This document shows positions 15,439 to 21,765 of a DNA stretch of 32,312 nucleotides, piece by piece. Position 1 is the first letter of the stretch, and the number at the start of each line of letters is the position of its first letter. The DNA comes from a virus. Location of the stretch: positions 1 to 32,312 of IMG/VR virus record IMGVR_UViG_3300044619_000755. The stretch is one strand, 5' to 3'. Made by a program: the position numbers and the translations under genes. The notes under the pieces were generated by a model. The model was not told the DNA's origin and made no database searches. It saw nothing but the letters and a program-made list of their open reading frames with translations.

Positions 15439-15771
15439 ATGCGAAGGCTCGAAGGCTCTGACAAGCGTATCAACCCCGGCTCGCTGGCCTTCATGGAGGC
15501 CATCGAGGAGATCCGCGAGACTCACATCAAGAAGTCACAGGACTACGGTGATCCGTCCGACGCACTTGCAAACATCAAGGTCGGTGCCGAACTCGTCGGC
15601 ATTGAGCCGTGGCGAGGGTGCGTCATTCGCATGGCCGACAAGATGCAACGCATCAAGGCGTTCTGCCGGGACGGCAGCCTAGCCAACGAAGGTTTCGAGG
15701 ACGCACTGCTCGATCTGGCCTCATACGCCGTCATCGCGCTTGTCATGTTCCGCGAAGAAGAAGTCGCATGA
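15439..15771 (+). CDS. MazG-like / DUF1599-type nucleotide-associated protein
   Basis: 110 all-helical residues. The sequence KKSQDYGDPSDALANIKVGAEL, then CVIRMADKMQRIKAF and a C-terminal DALLDLASYAVIALVMF helix, follows the pattern of the DUF1599 (nucleotide-modification-associated domain 1) proteins: K..DYG.P...N, an R..DK..R helix, and an acidic E..D..D..AY helix. These belong to the all-alpha NTP pyrophosphohydrolase (MazG) superfamily, whose acidic residues hold magnesium to hydrolyse (d)NTPs. Likely role: adjusting the nucleotide pool or feeding base modification. It starts three bases after the phosphoesterase stop and ends in an ATGA overlap with the next gene. Catalytic activity is inferred from family, not tested. 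Confidence 0.72.
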   Translation: MRRLEGSDKRINPGSLAFMEAIEEIRETHIKKSQDYGDPSDALANIKVGAELVGIEPWRGCVIRMADKMQRIKAFCRDGSLANEGFEDALLDLASYAVIALVMFREEEVA

Positions 15772-16082
15772 AGGTCTACATCGCGGGGCCGATGACCGGA
15801 CTTCCGCAGTTCAACTTCCCGGCGTTCGACGCGGCGGCTGAGAAACTTCGGCTTCTCGGCCACGACGTATTCAACCCGGCACAGGTTGACCGCGAACTCG
15901 GCTTCGACCCATCTGTGCCTTCTGTGTCAAAGGAGTTCATGCGTTCGGCACTTCGCCGCGACTTGTCGGCCATTTGTGACGCGGACGCAATCGCACTCCT
16001 CACGGGCTGGGAAAACTCTCACGGTGCCAGAATCGAGTGGATGCTGGCTGTCTATCTCGGACTGAAGATCTTTTACCTCTAA
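15768..16082 (+). CDS. DUF4406 protein, nucleoside deoxyribosyltransferase-like
   Basis: 104 residues starting in an ATGA overlap. MKVYIAGPMTGLPQFNFPAF at the N-terminus, the GHDVFNPA segment and the C-terminal RRDLSAICDADAIALLTGWENSHGARIEWMLA are characteristic of DUF4406, a family with the fold of nucleoside 2-deoxyribosyltransferases. The GPMTG loop binds the base, and the E in ARIEW (about residue 92) aligns with the family's Glu, which in true transferases serves as nucleophile. It could exchange bases on deoxynucleosides or sense nucleotides. With the MazG-like neighbour it forms a probable nucleotide-metabolism pair. Length and motif order are complete. Confidence 0.82.
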   Translation: MKVYIAGPMTGLPQFNFPAFDAAAEKLRLLGHDVFNPAQVDRELGFDPSVPSVSKEFMRSALRRDLSAICDADAIALLTGWENSHGARIEWMLAVYLGLKIFYL

Positions 16083-16096
16083 TCGGAGAAACGAAA

Positions 16097-16324
16097 ATGA
16101 ATCATCTCACTGCAACTCTCGCCGCGAAGATGCTCGAATGCTCGAGGAGCAGCGTATGTCGTGCGGCGAAAGCGAGCGGAGCCGGTATCTACGCGAACGG
16201 TCGTCTTGTTGCGATCCCAGAGAATCAACTCAACAAGATCAAGCCGTTCATTCACGAGACGGCAGGCAACCCAGATTGGATTGCCGCGAAGAAGCGGCGG
16301 AAGCCTGCCCGCCGGGGCGTGTAA
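16097..16324 (+). CDS. Small helix-turn-helix DNA-binding protein
   Basis: 75 residues from ATG 16097. The segment TATLAAKMLECSRSSVCRAAKASG fits a helix-turn-helix (LAAKMLECS, turn, SSVCRAAK), with a following wing-like IYANGRLVAIPENQLNKI, and a basic C-terminus (AAKKRRKPARRG). This resembles MerR-/excisionase-type small DNA binders. The gene lies immediately upstream of promoter element A (16390-16480), so it is the natural candidate for the regulator of that element. It is short for a repressor; dimerisation would need to come from the C-terminal helix. No paralogue is seen at element B. Start chosen by the GGAGAAACGAAA leader (GGAG at 16085) and length of the motif. Confidence 0.68.
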   Translation: MNHLTATLAAKMLECSRSSVCRAAKASGAGIYANGRLVAIPENQLNKIKPFIHETAGNPDWIAAKKRRKPARRGV

Positions 16325-16389
16325 TATATAGCCTCGCCGCCCCGGCCCCCCCACGGTGATAACCCCCCTGTATTGCTCAAGGCTAAATA

Positions 16390-16480
16390 CTATTGCACCG
16401 TTTGGCCGATAATGTAATAATAGTGGTGTCGGTTGGGCGTCCAGCCGCGTTCAGTTTCCAAGTGAGTTGAAAGGGTTCAA
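16390..16480 (+). promoter_or_regulatory. Promoter/leader element A (duplicate of 20013-20102)
   Basis: Contains TTGCAC (16393-16398), a 16-17-base spacer and an A/T-rich -10 (TAATAAT, 16415-16421). The transcript leader then carries a 7-bp hairpin: CGGTTGG (16430-16436), loop GCGT, CCAGCCG (16441-16447), followed by TTCAGTTTCC and the ribosome-binding segment AAAGGGTTCAA just ahead of ATG 16483. The whole block, from CTATTGC to GGGTTCAA, is matched by element B. It lies in a 158-base noncoding gap that otherwise holds only a C/G-rich run after the HTH gene. Confidence 0.72.
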
Positions 16481-16482
16481 CG

Positions 16483-17748
16483 ATGGCTATCAAGTTCCGC
16501 ATCGGTCAGGGCATCAAGACTCGTTCCGGCAAGATCATCACGATCCAGAAGATCGAGTGGGTCGCCGGGGCTGGCTCGCGTCGCAAGCGGATCATCACGA
16601 TCAAGTGGGAAGACGGCACCGAGAACCGCGTCACGAAGCGAGCCCTGACGAAGATGACGACCGATGCGTCGCAAGACACGCCCGACGATGATGATGACGA
16701 CAACGATGATGTCTCGACTCCGGCTCCGTCCGTCCCGACGAATCCGGGTCTCAGCAGCGATCTGGCTCAGGCGATCGCTCAGGCTGTCGCTCCTCATGTG
16801 AAGAGCAACATCAGCCGAGAGGAAGTCGAACGCATCGTTGACGAGCGTGTCGTTGACGTTGTCATGCCTCGTCGCGTCGAGTGCGTGAGTCCGGTCACCG
16901 GCGAAGTCCGCGACGTCGGAGTTCAGCACGTCTACTTCGAGGCGATCCGCCGTATCGCTATGAATAGGATGAACCTCTGGCTCACCGGCCCCGCTGGTTC
17001 TGGCAAGACGAGCGTCGCTGCGGCAGTCGCCGAGTCGCTCGATCTTCCGCACTACGCCCTGAGCGTCTGCTCATTGACGAGCAAGGCCGACCTGATCGGC
17101 TACAAGAACGTGAGTGACGGTGCCTATGTCAAGACGGACCTCCGTCAAGCGTATGAAGAGGGCGGCGTCTTCTTGCTCGACGAGGTTGATGCTGGCAACC
17201 CGAACGTGATGGTGATCGCGAATGCCATGCTGGCGAACGACCAGTGTGCGTTCCCTGACGGCATGGTGAAGAAACACAAAGACTTCATCCTGCTGGCCGG
17301 AGCGAACACCATCGGCCTCGGTGCCGATAAGCAGTATCTGGGACGCAACGCTCTGGACAAGGCGACGATTGATCGGTTCGTGATGATGGAGTTCCCGTAC
17401 GATCCGGCCGTGATGGCGGTCATGTGCGGCGTCGCTCCGTCGTGCTTCGGTGAACTGCGTCGCCCGAAGCCGATTGAGTTCATCCAGACCGAGGACAAGG
17501 CCGATTCGGATAACGATGCACGGCTGAAGGCCGCGACGAACCAGCGGTGCGATGCGTTCTGCCGAACAGTGGCGAAGGTGATGGGCGTCGTTGACGAACT
17601 CAAGATTCGCCATCTGGTCGGCCCTCGTGCCGCGTCGAGCGGCTGCAAGTTGATCCGGCTCGGCTTCACGACCGACGACGCGATGAACATGGCAGTCTGG
17701 AAGGGTCTCGACGCTGACACGGTGTCCAAGGTCATGGCTCGGGTCTAA
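16483..17748 (+). CDS. MoxR/CobS-type AAA+ ATPase
   Basis: 421 residues. N-terminal 60 residues form a small basic beta domain (KFRIGQGIKTRSGKIITIQK...KRIITIKWEDG), then an acidic linker (six to eight Asp near 68-76), a coiled segment, and the AAA+ domain: Walker A GPAGSGKT (169-176), Walker B VFLLDEVD (229-236), sensor-1 AGAN (272-275), and an Arg finger candidate in TIDRF (Arg298). This is the MoxR/CobS branch, whose members remodel target proteins or insert metals, usually with a von Willebrand-type partner. In phages such a gene is often followed by a partner gene, as here. Transcribed from element A. Target unknown. The acidic-linker architecture is unusual and may tether it to a partner. 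Confidence 0.88.
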   Translation: MAIKFRIGQGIKTRSGKIITIQKIEWVAGAGSRRKRIITIKWEDGTENRVTKRALTKMTTDASQDTPDDDDDDNDDVSTPAPSVPTNPGLSSDLAQAIAQAVAPHVKSNISREEVERIVDERVVDVVMPRRVECVSPVTGEVRDVGVQHVYFEAIRRIAMNRMNLWLTGPAGSGKTSVAAAVAESLDLPHYALSVCSLTSKADLIGYKNVSDGAYVKTDLRQAYEEGGVFLLDEVDAGNPNVMVIANAMLANDQCAFPDGMVKKHKDFILLAGANTIGLGADKQYLGRNALDKATIDRFVMMEFPYDPAVMAVMCGVAPSCFGELRRPKPIEFIQTEDKADSDNDARLKAATNQRCDAFCRTVAKVMGVVDELKIRHLVGPRAASSGCKLIRLGFTTDDAMNMAVWKGLDADTVSKVMARV

Positions 17749-17756
17749 CTCATCAA

Positions 17757-17769
17757 CCAACAGAAAGGA
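17757..17769 (+). repeat. Leader copy 1 of CCAACAGAAAGGA
   Basis: Same 12-14-base ribosome-binding leader as at 20525-20539 and 20785-20798 (shared core CCAACAGAAAGG). Here it precedes ATG 17779, to which the AAAGGA has nine bases of spacing. Confidence 0.6.
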
Positions 17770-17778
17770 AGCATGAAC

Positions 17779-18627
17779 ATGAACGACAGCATCAAGATCG
17801 ACGAGCGGCACGAGTTCGGCTCACTCGCCGAACTCATCAAGGACAACCTCCGCTGGAACGGAGCCCCTGTCGATGGGGCGTCATCGCACGAACGCGGAGG
17901 CACTCGGTTCAACGACTTCACCGAGTCATATGATGCGGCAGTGAAACTCACGCAGAACGGCTGGCGTGAAGGTGCGAAGCGAGTCGAGTCGCTTCGCCGC
18001 GACCTCGACGATGCCGTGCAGACTCTGGTCGCAGCGAAGGCCGCGAACATGGTCTATGCGGTGGACGGCGATTGGGTGGATGTAGGCAGGCTTGTGACGG
18101 GCGACCCCGAATGCTGCGGCTCGTGGCATATTCAAGGCGACGACCGCAACGAGAAGGTGATCAAGGTCGTGGCGAACGTGAGCGTGAGTTGCGCCGTGAA
18201 CGCGGAGACGATATTCGCTCGCGGTGCAGCCTGCCTCGCTGCCGTTGACATCATCGAGTCGCTCGGCAAGCGAGTCGAACTCTGGATCGGCCTCGGCCTG
18301 AACGACTGCGGCAAGCGGATAGAGACGCACGTTCTCGTGAAGCCTGCGAGCCAGCCGCTCGAACTCGACCGGCTGGCGTTCACGCTGTGTCACGCCTCAA
18401 TGCTGCGGCGAGTCCTGTTCGCCCATATGGAACTCAACAGGCACAATCCGTGCCGTACATATCCCGGGCCGGTCTGGTCCGAGGATGCGATCATCCTGCC
18501 CGAACTCAAGACCGGACGCGCTCCGGGCCGCGAGGAGAACATAAGGGAGGTCATCAAGATCTGCGAGTTGGCTGGCATCGTCTTCAATGCAGAAGACCTC
18601 GCCGGTCTTGTTTCTAGTGCGTTGTAA
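17779..18627 (+). CDS. Phage AAA+-partner protein, DUF7192-like
   Basis: 282 residues from ATG 17779 (an ATG at 17773 is too close to the AAAGGA). The order of motifs, F..LAELIKDNL.WNG, then FTESYDAAVKLTQNGWREG, VDVGRLVTGDPECCGSW and RGAACLAAVDIIESLGKRVELWIGL, matches what I recall of phage proteins labelled DUF7192, often next to CobS-like AAA+ genes. The ESLGKRVELWIG region could be part of a von Willebrand-like alpha/beta fold, but a MIDAS motif is not clear. A role as substrate adaptor or partner for the ATPase is inferred from adjacency and shared transcription. Family memory is moderate, function unproven. Confidence 0.6.
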   Translation: MNDSIKIDERHEFGSLAELIKDNLRWNGAPVDGASSHERGGTRFNDFTESYDAAVKLTQNGWREGAKRVESLRRDLDDAVQTLVAAKAANMVYAVDGDWVDVGRLVTGDPECCGSWHIQGDDRNEKVIKVVANVSVSCAVNAETIFARGAACLAAVDIIESLGKRVELWIGLGLNDCGKRIETHVLVKPASQPLELDRLAFTLCHASMLRRVLFAHMELNRHNPCRTYPGPVWSEDAIILPELKTGRAPGREENIREVIKICELAGIVFNAEDLAGLVSSAL

Positions 18628-18657
18628 TTATCACCATCACAGGAAGGAAACTGAAGC

Positions 18658-18966
18658 ATGAAAGCCCACTTCATTCGGATCGACGCTGAGGAAATGACAG
18701 ACCTGCTCTGTGCGACGCTGGTTTGCCGCCTCCGTGAACTCAAGTGGCCTGCCGGTGAGGCCGCGATGGCTGCCGACAAGGCACTCAAGATGGTTTACAG
18801 CAGGATGGAGGACATTCAGGTGCAGGCGGCTCAGGACATGGGCCGGATCGCTGCCGGTGGCGGCAACGAGGCGATGATGCAGAACATGGCGAGGGCGGTC
18901 TTCGCCGTGGAAGGGATCAAGATTGCCGATGAACTCAACAAGTCCCGCCTCGCGGGCTTGAACTGA
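18658..18966 (+). CDS. Small helical protein, paralogue of the next gene
   Basis: 102 residues, mainly helical, with AGGAAGGAAA upstream of ATG 18658. A helix pair (LVCRLRELKWPAGEAAMAADKALKMVYSRM) and a C-terminal ARAVFAVEGIKIADELNK are matched by the following gene's FVKRLRMHGWSREAVDGVKVQAIDEMREAF and EAEVFAEFALLGIRVADSF. Spacing between these landmarks is also similar, so the two genes look like a diverged tandem duplication. No known domain. Membership in the AAA+ block suggests a regulatory or accessory subunit. No membrane segment or signal peptide. Identity is low, so paralogy is an inference. Confidence 0.6.
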   Translation: MKAHFIRIDAEEMTDLLCATLVCRLRELKWPAGEAAMAADKALKMVYSRMEDIQVQAAQDMGRIAAGGGNEAMMQNMARAVFAVEGIKIADELNKSRLAGLN

Positions 18967-18978
18967 AAGGGAAAGAAG

Positions 18979-19299
18979 ATGAACTACATGAACATCATCA
19001 TGGACACGCTCGGATCAAGGACGCCTCGTGCTGCCGGAGTCTGCTGTGCGGCGTTCGTCAAGAGGCTGCGGATGCACGGGTGGAGCCGGGAAGCAGTGGA
19101 CGGCGTGAAGGTGCAGGCTATCGACGAGATGCGAGAAGCCTTCGATGACTGCTCGTCGCACCTTGCGAGCAACTGCGTGAGACTCCTGGAGTCCGGCGAG
19201 GACTTCACTGAGGAGCGTCTGCGTGATTTGGTTGAGGCCGAAGTGTTCGCCGAGTTCGCGTTACTCGGCATTCGGGTGGCTGATTCTTTTGACCTTTGA
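18979..19299 (+). CDS. Small helical protein, paralogue of the preceding gene
   Basis: 106 residues, helical, beginning MNYMNIIMDTLGSRTPRAAGVCC. It shares the xVxRLRxxxW helix, the charged VKVQAIDEMREAF stretch and the VFAE..LLGIRVADSF ending with the gene at 18658. The final part is acidic (GEDFTEERLRDLVEAEVF). Spacing of 12 bases with AAAGGGAAAG as ribosome binding site shows one operon. Function unknown; two copies side by side could form a heterodimer or be alternative versions for different partners. Confidence 0.58.
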   Translation: MNYMNIIMDTLGSRTPRAAGVCCAAFVKRLRMHGWSREAVDGVKVQAIDEMREAFDDCSSHLASNCVRLLESGEDFTEERLRDLVEAEVFAEFALLGIRVADSFDL

Positions 19300-19313
19300 G
19301 CAAGGAGGCTGTC

Positions 19314-19553
19314 GTGGTTGATTTCAACAAGATCTCTGCTAAAGACCTTTCGGTCGGCGATCAGTTCAGGCTGGCAGTCGGCGAGGTCATCGCCGATGCG
19401 ATGAAGGCCGCGATGATGCTTGTCCAGTCTGGAGCCCTCAACGGCCTCAGTCACAACAAGCGGGCTGAAGTCCTGACGGCGATGACGATTCCGAGCGTCT
19501 ACAAGATCGAGGGTGTCATTGAGGAATTTGCCAAGCGGAAGGAGGCCGAGTGA
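19314..19553 (+). CDS. Small unknown protein
   Basis: 79 residues from GTG 19314, chosen because AAGGAGG (19302-19308) lies 5 bases upstream; the TTG at 19296 is an alternative that overlaps the preceding gene. The protein is helical: SAKDLSVGDQFRLAVGEVIADAMKAAMMLVQSG and a C-terminal VYKIEGVIEEFAKRK. Nothing recognisable. Its stop overlaps the next start by one base (TGATG), so both are made from one message. Small polar helical proteins of this kind recur through this block. Confidence 0.5.
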   Translation: MVDFNKISAKDLSVGDQFRLAVGEVIADAMKAAMMLVQSGALNGLSHNKRAEVLTAMTIPSVYKIEGVIEEFAKRKEAE

Positions 19554-20035
19554 TGGTTACTCAGGATCACTACGTCGTGAACGACAAGATCACGCTTCGT
19601 CAGGGAGACATCTTCCGTGCGAAGGCTGGCCCGTACTACATCGCACGCGACGAGAAAGGAGGGAAGCGTCGCGTGCCTATGGCGGCGAAGGGGCCGTTCA
19701 GGTTCGTTCGCTACTGCGAGGCGTCGAAGCGGAAGTGGATCGAGGCTTGGTCAGTGAAGGAAGGCAGCATCGCCATCCTGTCGCTGAACGGGCGTCGCTC
19801 GCTGATGCCCGGAGTCCTGATACCGCGTCCGTATCACATCACCGGGCGAGTCAGCGCGAAGAAGGCGATCAAGATCGCGGCGAAGATGGCGATGAAGGGA
19901 AAGAAGCCGCGTCGGGTCAAGGAGCAGGCTGCGGAGGCGTTCGCGCCGCCCGCAAAACCGGCCCGCGACACGCGGCAGGCTGCGGTTGACTCGGTTTTGG
20001 CGGGGCTGCTCCCTATTGCCCCGTTTGGTGGATAA
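19553..20035 (+). CDS. Small basic protein of unknown function
   Basis: 160 residues, start ATG 19553 in a TGATG overlap, with GGAGG at 19541-19545. The N-terminal 90 residues look beta-rich (VVNDKITLRQGDIFRAKAGPYYIAR, KWIEAWSVKEGSIAILSL), possibly an SH3-like or OB-like barrel. The C-terminal 60 residues are strongly basic and Ala-rich (KKAIKIAAKMAMKGKKPRR...KEQAAEAFAPPAKPARD), which suits nucleic-acid binding. The last codons and the stop TAA (20033-20035) lie inside element B: its last few residues (PIAPFGG) are encoded by the promoter's upstream part, so the promoter duplication shaped the C-terminus. No known family. Confidence 0.5.
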   Translation: MVTQDHYVVNDKITLRQGDIFRAKAGPYYIARDEKGGKRRVPMAAKGPFRFVRYCEASKRKWIEAWSVKEGSIAILSLNGRRSLMPGVLIPRPYHITGRVSAKKAIKIAAKMAMKGKKPRRVKEQAAEAFAPPAKPARDTRQAAVDSVLAGLLPIAPFGG

Positions 20036-20102
20036 GGCTATATTTACAGTGTCGGTTGGGTGTTCCAGCCGCTCGGTTCAGTTTCACACGAAAGGGTTCA
20101 AA
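20013..20102 (+). promoter_or_regulatory. Promoter/leader element B (duplicate of 16390-16480)
   Basis: TTGCCC (20016-20021), 17-base spacer, TATATT (20039-20044). A 7-bp leader hairpin follows: CGGTTGG (20053-20059), five-base loop GTGTT, CCAGCCG (20065-20071). Next come GGTTCAGTTTC and AAAGGGTTCAA before ATG 20105. Compared with element A, the hairpin stem is preserved while the loop differs in length and sequence and the spacer is different, i.e. the stem is under constraint. The -35 side overlaps the end of the preceding coding sequence. Confidence 0.72.
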
Positions 20103-20104
20103 TC

Positions 20105-20512
20105 ATGTTTCGCAACATCATCAAGAAGTTCGCTCTGTCGCTGGTCGCCGATGACATCAAGTCCATGATCAACGATGCGGTTGCCGATGCGATGGAGGGC
20201 ATCTCGGAACACATCGACCTCGACGATCTGGCGTCCACGGTCGCCGAGTCGATCGAGATCGACACCGACGAGGTCGCTCGTCACATCGACACCGACCGCA
20301 TCGCCGAGTCGGTCGCAGAGAACATCGACACCGACCAGATCGCTGACAACGTCGCTGGCAACATCGACGTTGACACCGTCGCTGAGTCCATCGCCGAGAA
20401 CATCGACATGGAGGCCATCGCCGAGAACATCGACCTCAGCGATCTCGCGAAGGCCATCATCAAGGTTCGCCAGATGCAGCGGAAGACTCGGCTCATGAAG
20501 GCTGGCAAGTGA
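20105..20512 (+). CDS. Acidic tandem-repeat protein
   Basis: 135 residues. After a basic/hydrophobic helix (MFRNIIKKFALSLVADDIK), residues 36-117 consist of tandem units of 13 residues (for example AESVAENIDTDQI, ADNVAGNIDVDTV, AESIAENIDMEAI) with occasional 8-residue half units ending in IDxD.I/V. The C-terminus is again basic (KVRQMQRKTRLMKAGK). The regular IA..VA.NID.D pattern gives an amphipathic acidic rod or helix bundle. Such a shape could be a scaffold, DNA mimic or membrane-surface coat; none is proven. It is the first gene of the second promoter in this block. No known family recognised. Confidence 0.6.
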   Translation: MFRNIIKKFALSLVADDIKSMINDAVADAMEGISEHIDLDDLASTVAESIEIDTDEVARHIDTDRIAESVAENIDTDQIADNVAGNIDVDTVAESIAENIDMEAIAENIDLSDLAKAIIKVRQMQRKTRLMKAGK

Positions 20513-20524
20513 TTCACCCAACTC

Positions 20525-20539
20525 CTCCAACAGAAAGGA
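20525..20539 (+). repeat. Leader copy 2 of CTCCAACAGAAAGG
   Basis: Ribosome-binding leader that shares 14 bases with the one at 20785-20798 and 12 with 17757-17769. It precedes ATG 20548. Confidence 0.6.
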
Positions 20540-20547
20540 ACCTAAAC

Positions 20548-20778
20548 ATGAAACACTCCGACATGTCCCGTCGTGATCGCCAGTATTTCGCCCAGAGGAA
20601 GCGTCAGGCACGGGCTCACGAGCGGCTGCTCGGCGGTGCCGCAGCGATGGATCTGGCGTTCCTCAATCGGGCTCGCAAGTTCATGGAGCGTCGCGGACTC
20701 TACTCGAACCCGAAGGCTCGGGCCGCGCTCGCTGAACTTGAGTTCGAGACGGCCGATCTGATCAAGAAGCAGTCCTGA
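20548..20778 (+). CDS. Small basic unknown protein
   Basis: 76 residues from ATG 20548, preceded by the repeated AAAGGA leader. The N-terminal 30 residues are strongly basic (SRRDRQYFAQRKRQARAHERLL), then a helical segment with AFLNRARKFMERRGLYSNPKARAALAELEFETADLIKK. Charge and length suggest a small nucleic-acid-binding or protein-modulating peptide. No domain recognised. It belongs to the operon started by element B. Confidence 0.5.
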   Translation: MKHSDMSRRDRQYFAQRKRQARAHERLLGGAAAMDLAFLNRARKFMERRGLYSNPKARAALAELEFETADLIKKQS

Positions 20779-20784
20779 AACACA

Positions 20785-20798
20785 CTCCAACAGAAAGG
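20785..20798 (+). repeat. Leader copy 3 of CTCCAACAGAAAGG
   Basis: Third copy of the ribosome-binding leader, shared with 17757-17769 and 20525-20539. It precedes ATG 20808 with slightly longer spacing. Confidence 0.6.
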
Positions 20799-20807
20799 GT
20801 CAATCAA

Positions 20808-21101
20808 ATGGCTTCCATGTCTTACTGCCTGTTCCAGAACACTGCCAGCGAACTCGATCGCTGCGAGGACTCTCTTGAGGCTCTGTTCAACGACGTCGAT
20901 TCCAGCCAGATCGACTCCCTTGAAGAGCGTGAGGCCGCAGTGAGGTTAGTCGCTACCTGTGCTCGCATCATCGACATGATGATGGAGTGGACTGGTGCTG
21001 ACGATGTCGCTGATGTGAACAACCCTGCGATCAGGGCAGCGATCAAGAACGCCCGGAAGGTCGCGGCTGGATATTGTGATGTCGGTACGGATGGCGAATA
21101 A
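20808..21101 (+). CDS. Small acidic unknown protein
   Basis: 97 residues from ATG 20808. Acidic and helical: ASELDRCEDSLEALFNDVDSSQIDSLEEREAAVRLVATCARIIDMMMEW, then VADVNNPAIRAAIKNARKVAAGY. Three to four cysteines are scattered without a metal-site pattern. No domain recognised. Contrasts in charge with its basic neighbour at 20548, so the two could bind one another, but this is only an inference from composition. Confidence 0.5.
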   Translation: MASMSYCLFQNTASELDRCEDSLEALFNDVDSSQIDSLEEREAAVRLVATCARIIDMMMEWTGADDVADVNNPAIRAAIKNARKVAAGYCDVGTDGE

Positions 21102-21135
21102 AACGGAGTTGCAAATCGGAGGCAAGGAGGCCACC

Positions 21136-21207
21136 ATGAACGTCGAAGTGTTGATTCAGTTGCTCCTGCTCGTTCTGCGGATTGTTTCCGCAGGGCAGGC
21201 CGACTGA
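21136..21207 (+). CDS. 23-residue hydrophobic micropeptide
   Basis: ATG 21136 with AAGGAGG (21124-21130) six bases upstream; ends TGA 21205-21207. The sequence is MNVEVLIQLLLLVLRIVSAG plus QAD: a hydrophobic run of about 15 residues flanked by single charges, long enough to enter or lie on a membrane. The strong ribosome binding site is the main evidence. It could be a small membrane effector, a toxic peptide or a leader peptide for the next gene. No homologue recognised. Confidence 0.45.
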   Translation: MNVEVLIQLLLLVLRIVSAGQAD

Positions 21208-21243
21208 GGTTGATTCCACTAGGCTGAAGAAAGGGACGATGTT

Positions 21244-21657
21244 ATGTCAAAGCACGATGAGAAGATGGCGGCCCTGCTCGCTGAGGTCGCGAAGGTTCTT
21301 GAGCCGCTCGCCGCGAAGGACGCGGCGGCTGCCAAGATCGCCAAGGAGGTTGGGAAGATGGTCAAGGAAGACAAGGTTCGTGGATTCAAGGTGACGAAGC
21401 GGTATCGGGTCAAGTTCTCGCCGGGGCAGTTGATGCTGCTCGACGGGAAGGGGCCGAAGGACCGCCGAGTCGCGGCCGCGAAGGTGAATACCTCGCTGTC
21501 GAAGTTGCTGAACTCGGACGTTGAACCCGCCGAGGTCCGCGACACGATGGTCAAGGTTCTCGGGTCGATGAAGGAAATCGGTGCGTGGAACAAGCACTCC
21601 GAGGCCCTCGTCGATCAGGTGCTGGAGGTCTACACTCGCGAGCGGTCGAACGCTTGA
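21244..21657 (+). CDS. Unknown protein, last gene before terminator
   Basis: 137 residues from ATG 21244. A Lys/Ala-rich amphipathic helix (AALLAEVAKVLEPLAAKDAAAAKIAKEVGKMVKED) precedes a compact region with a possible beta hairpin (FKVTKRYRVKFSPGQLMLLDGKGPKDRR) and a helical C-terminus (VRDTMVKVLGSMKEIGAWNKHSEALVDQVLEVYTRE). No family recognised. It closes the operon; a strong intrinsic terminator begins 32 bases after its stop. Confidence 0.55.
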   Translation: MSKHDEKMAALLAEVAKVLEPLAAKDAAAAKIAKEVGKMVKEDKVRGFKVTKRYRVKFSPGQLMLLDGKGPKDRRVAAAKVNTSLSKLLNSDVEPAEVRDTMVKVLGSMKEIGAWNKHSEALVDQVLEVYTRERSNA

Positions 21658-21686
21658 CGCAAGTCACGCGAGGCTGATCCGCGATC

Positions 21687-21719
21687 AAGCGGGGCGACTT
21701 CGGTCGCCCCGCTTTTTTT
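21687..21719 (+). terminator. Strong intrinsic terminator with UUCG loop
   Basis: GCGGGGCGAC (21689-21698), loop TTCG, GTCGCCCCGC (21703-21712), then seven T. A further AA/TT pair extends the 10-bp stem. It separates the AAA+ block from the next operon. Confidence 0.95.
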
Positions 21720-21765
21720 GTCTGATCGCTCGTCACGGTTCCGTGGAAAAAGTTCCAAGATGGGC

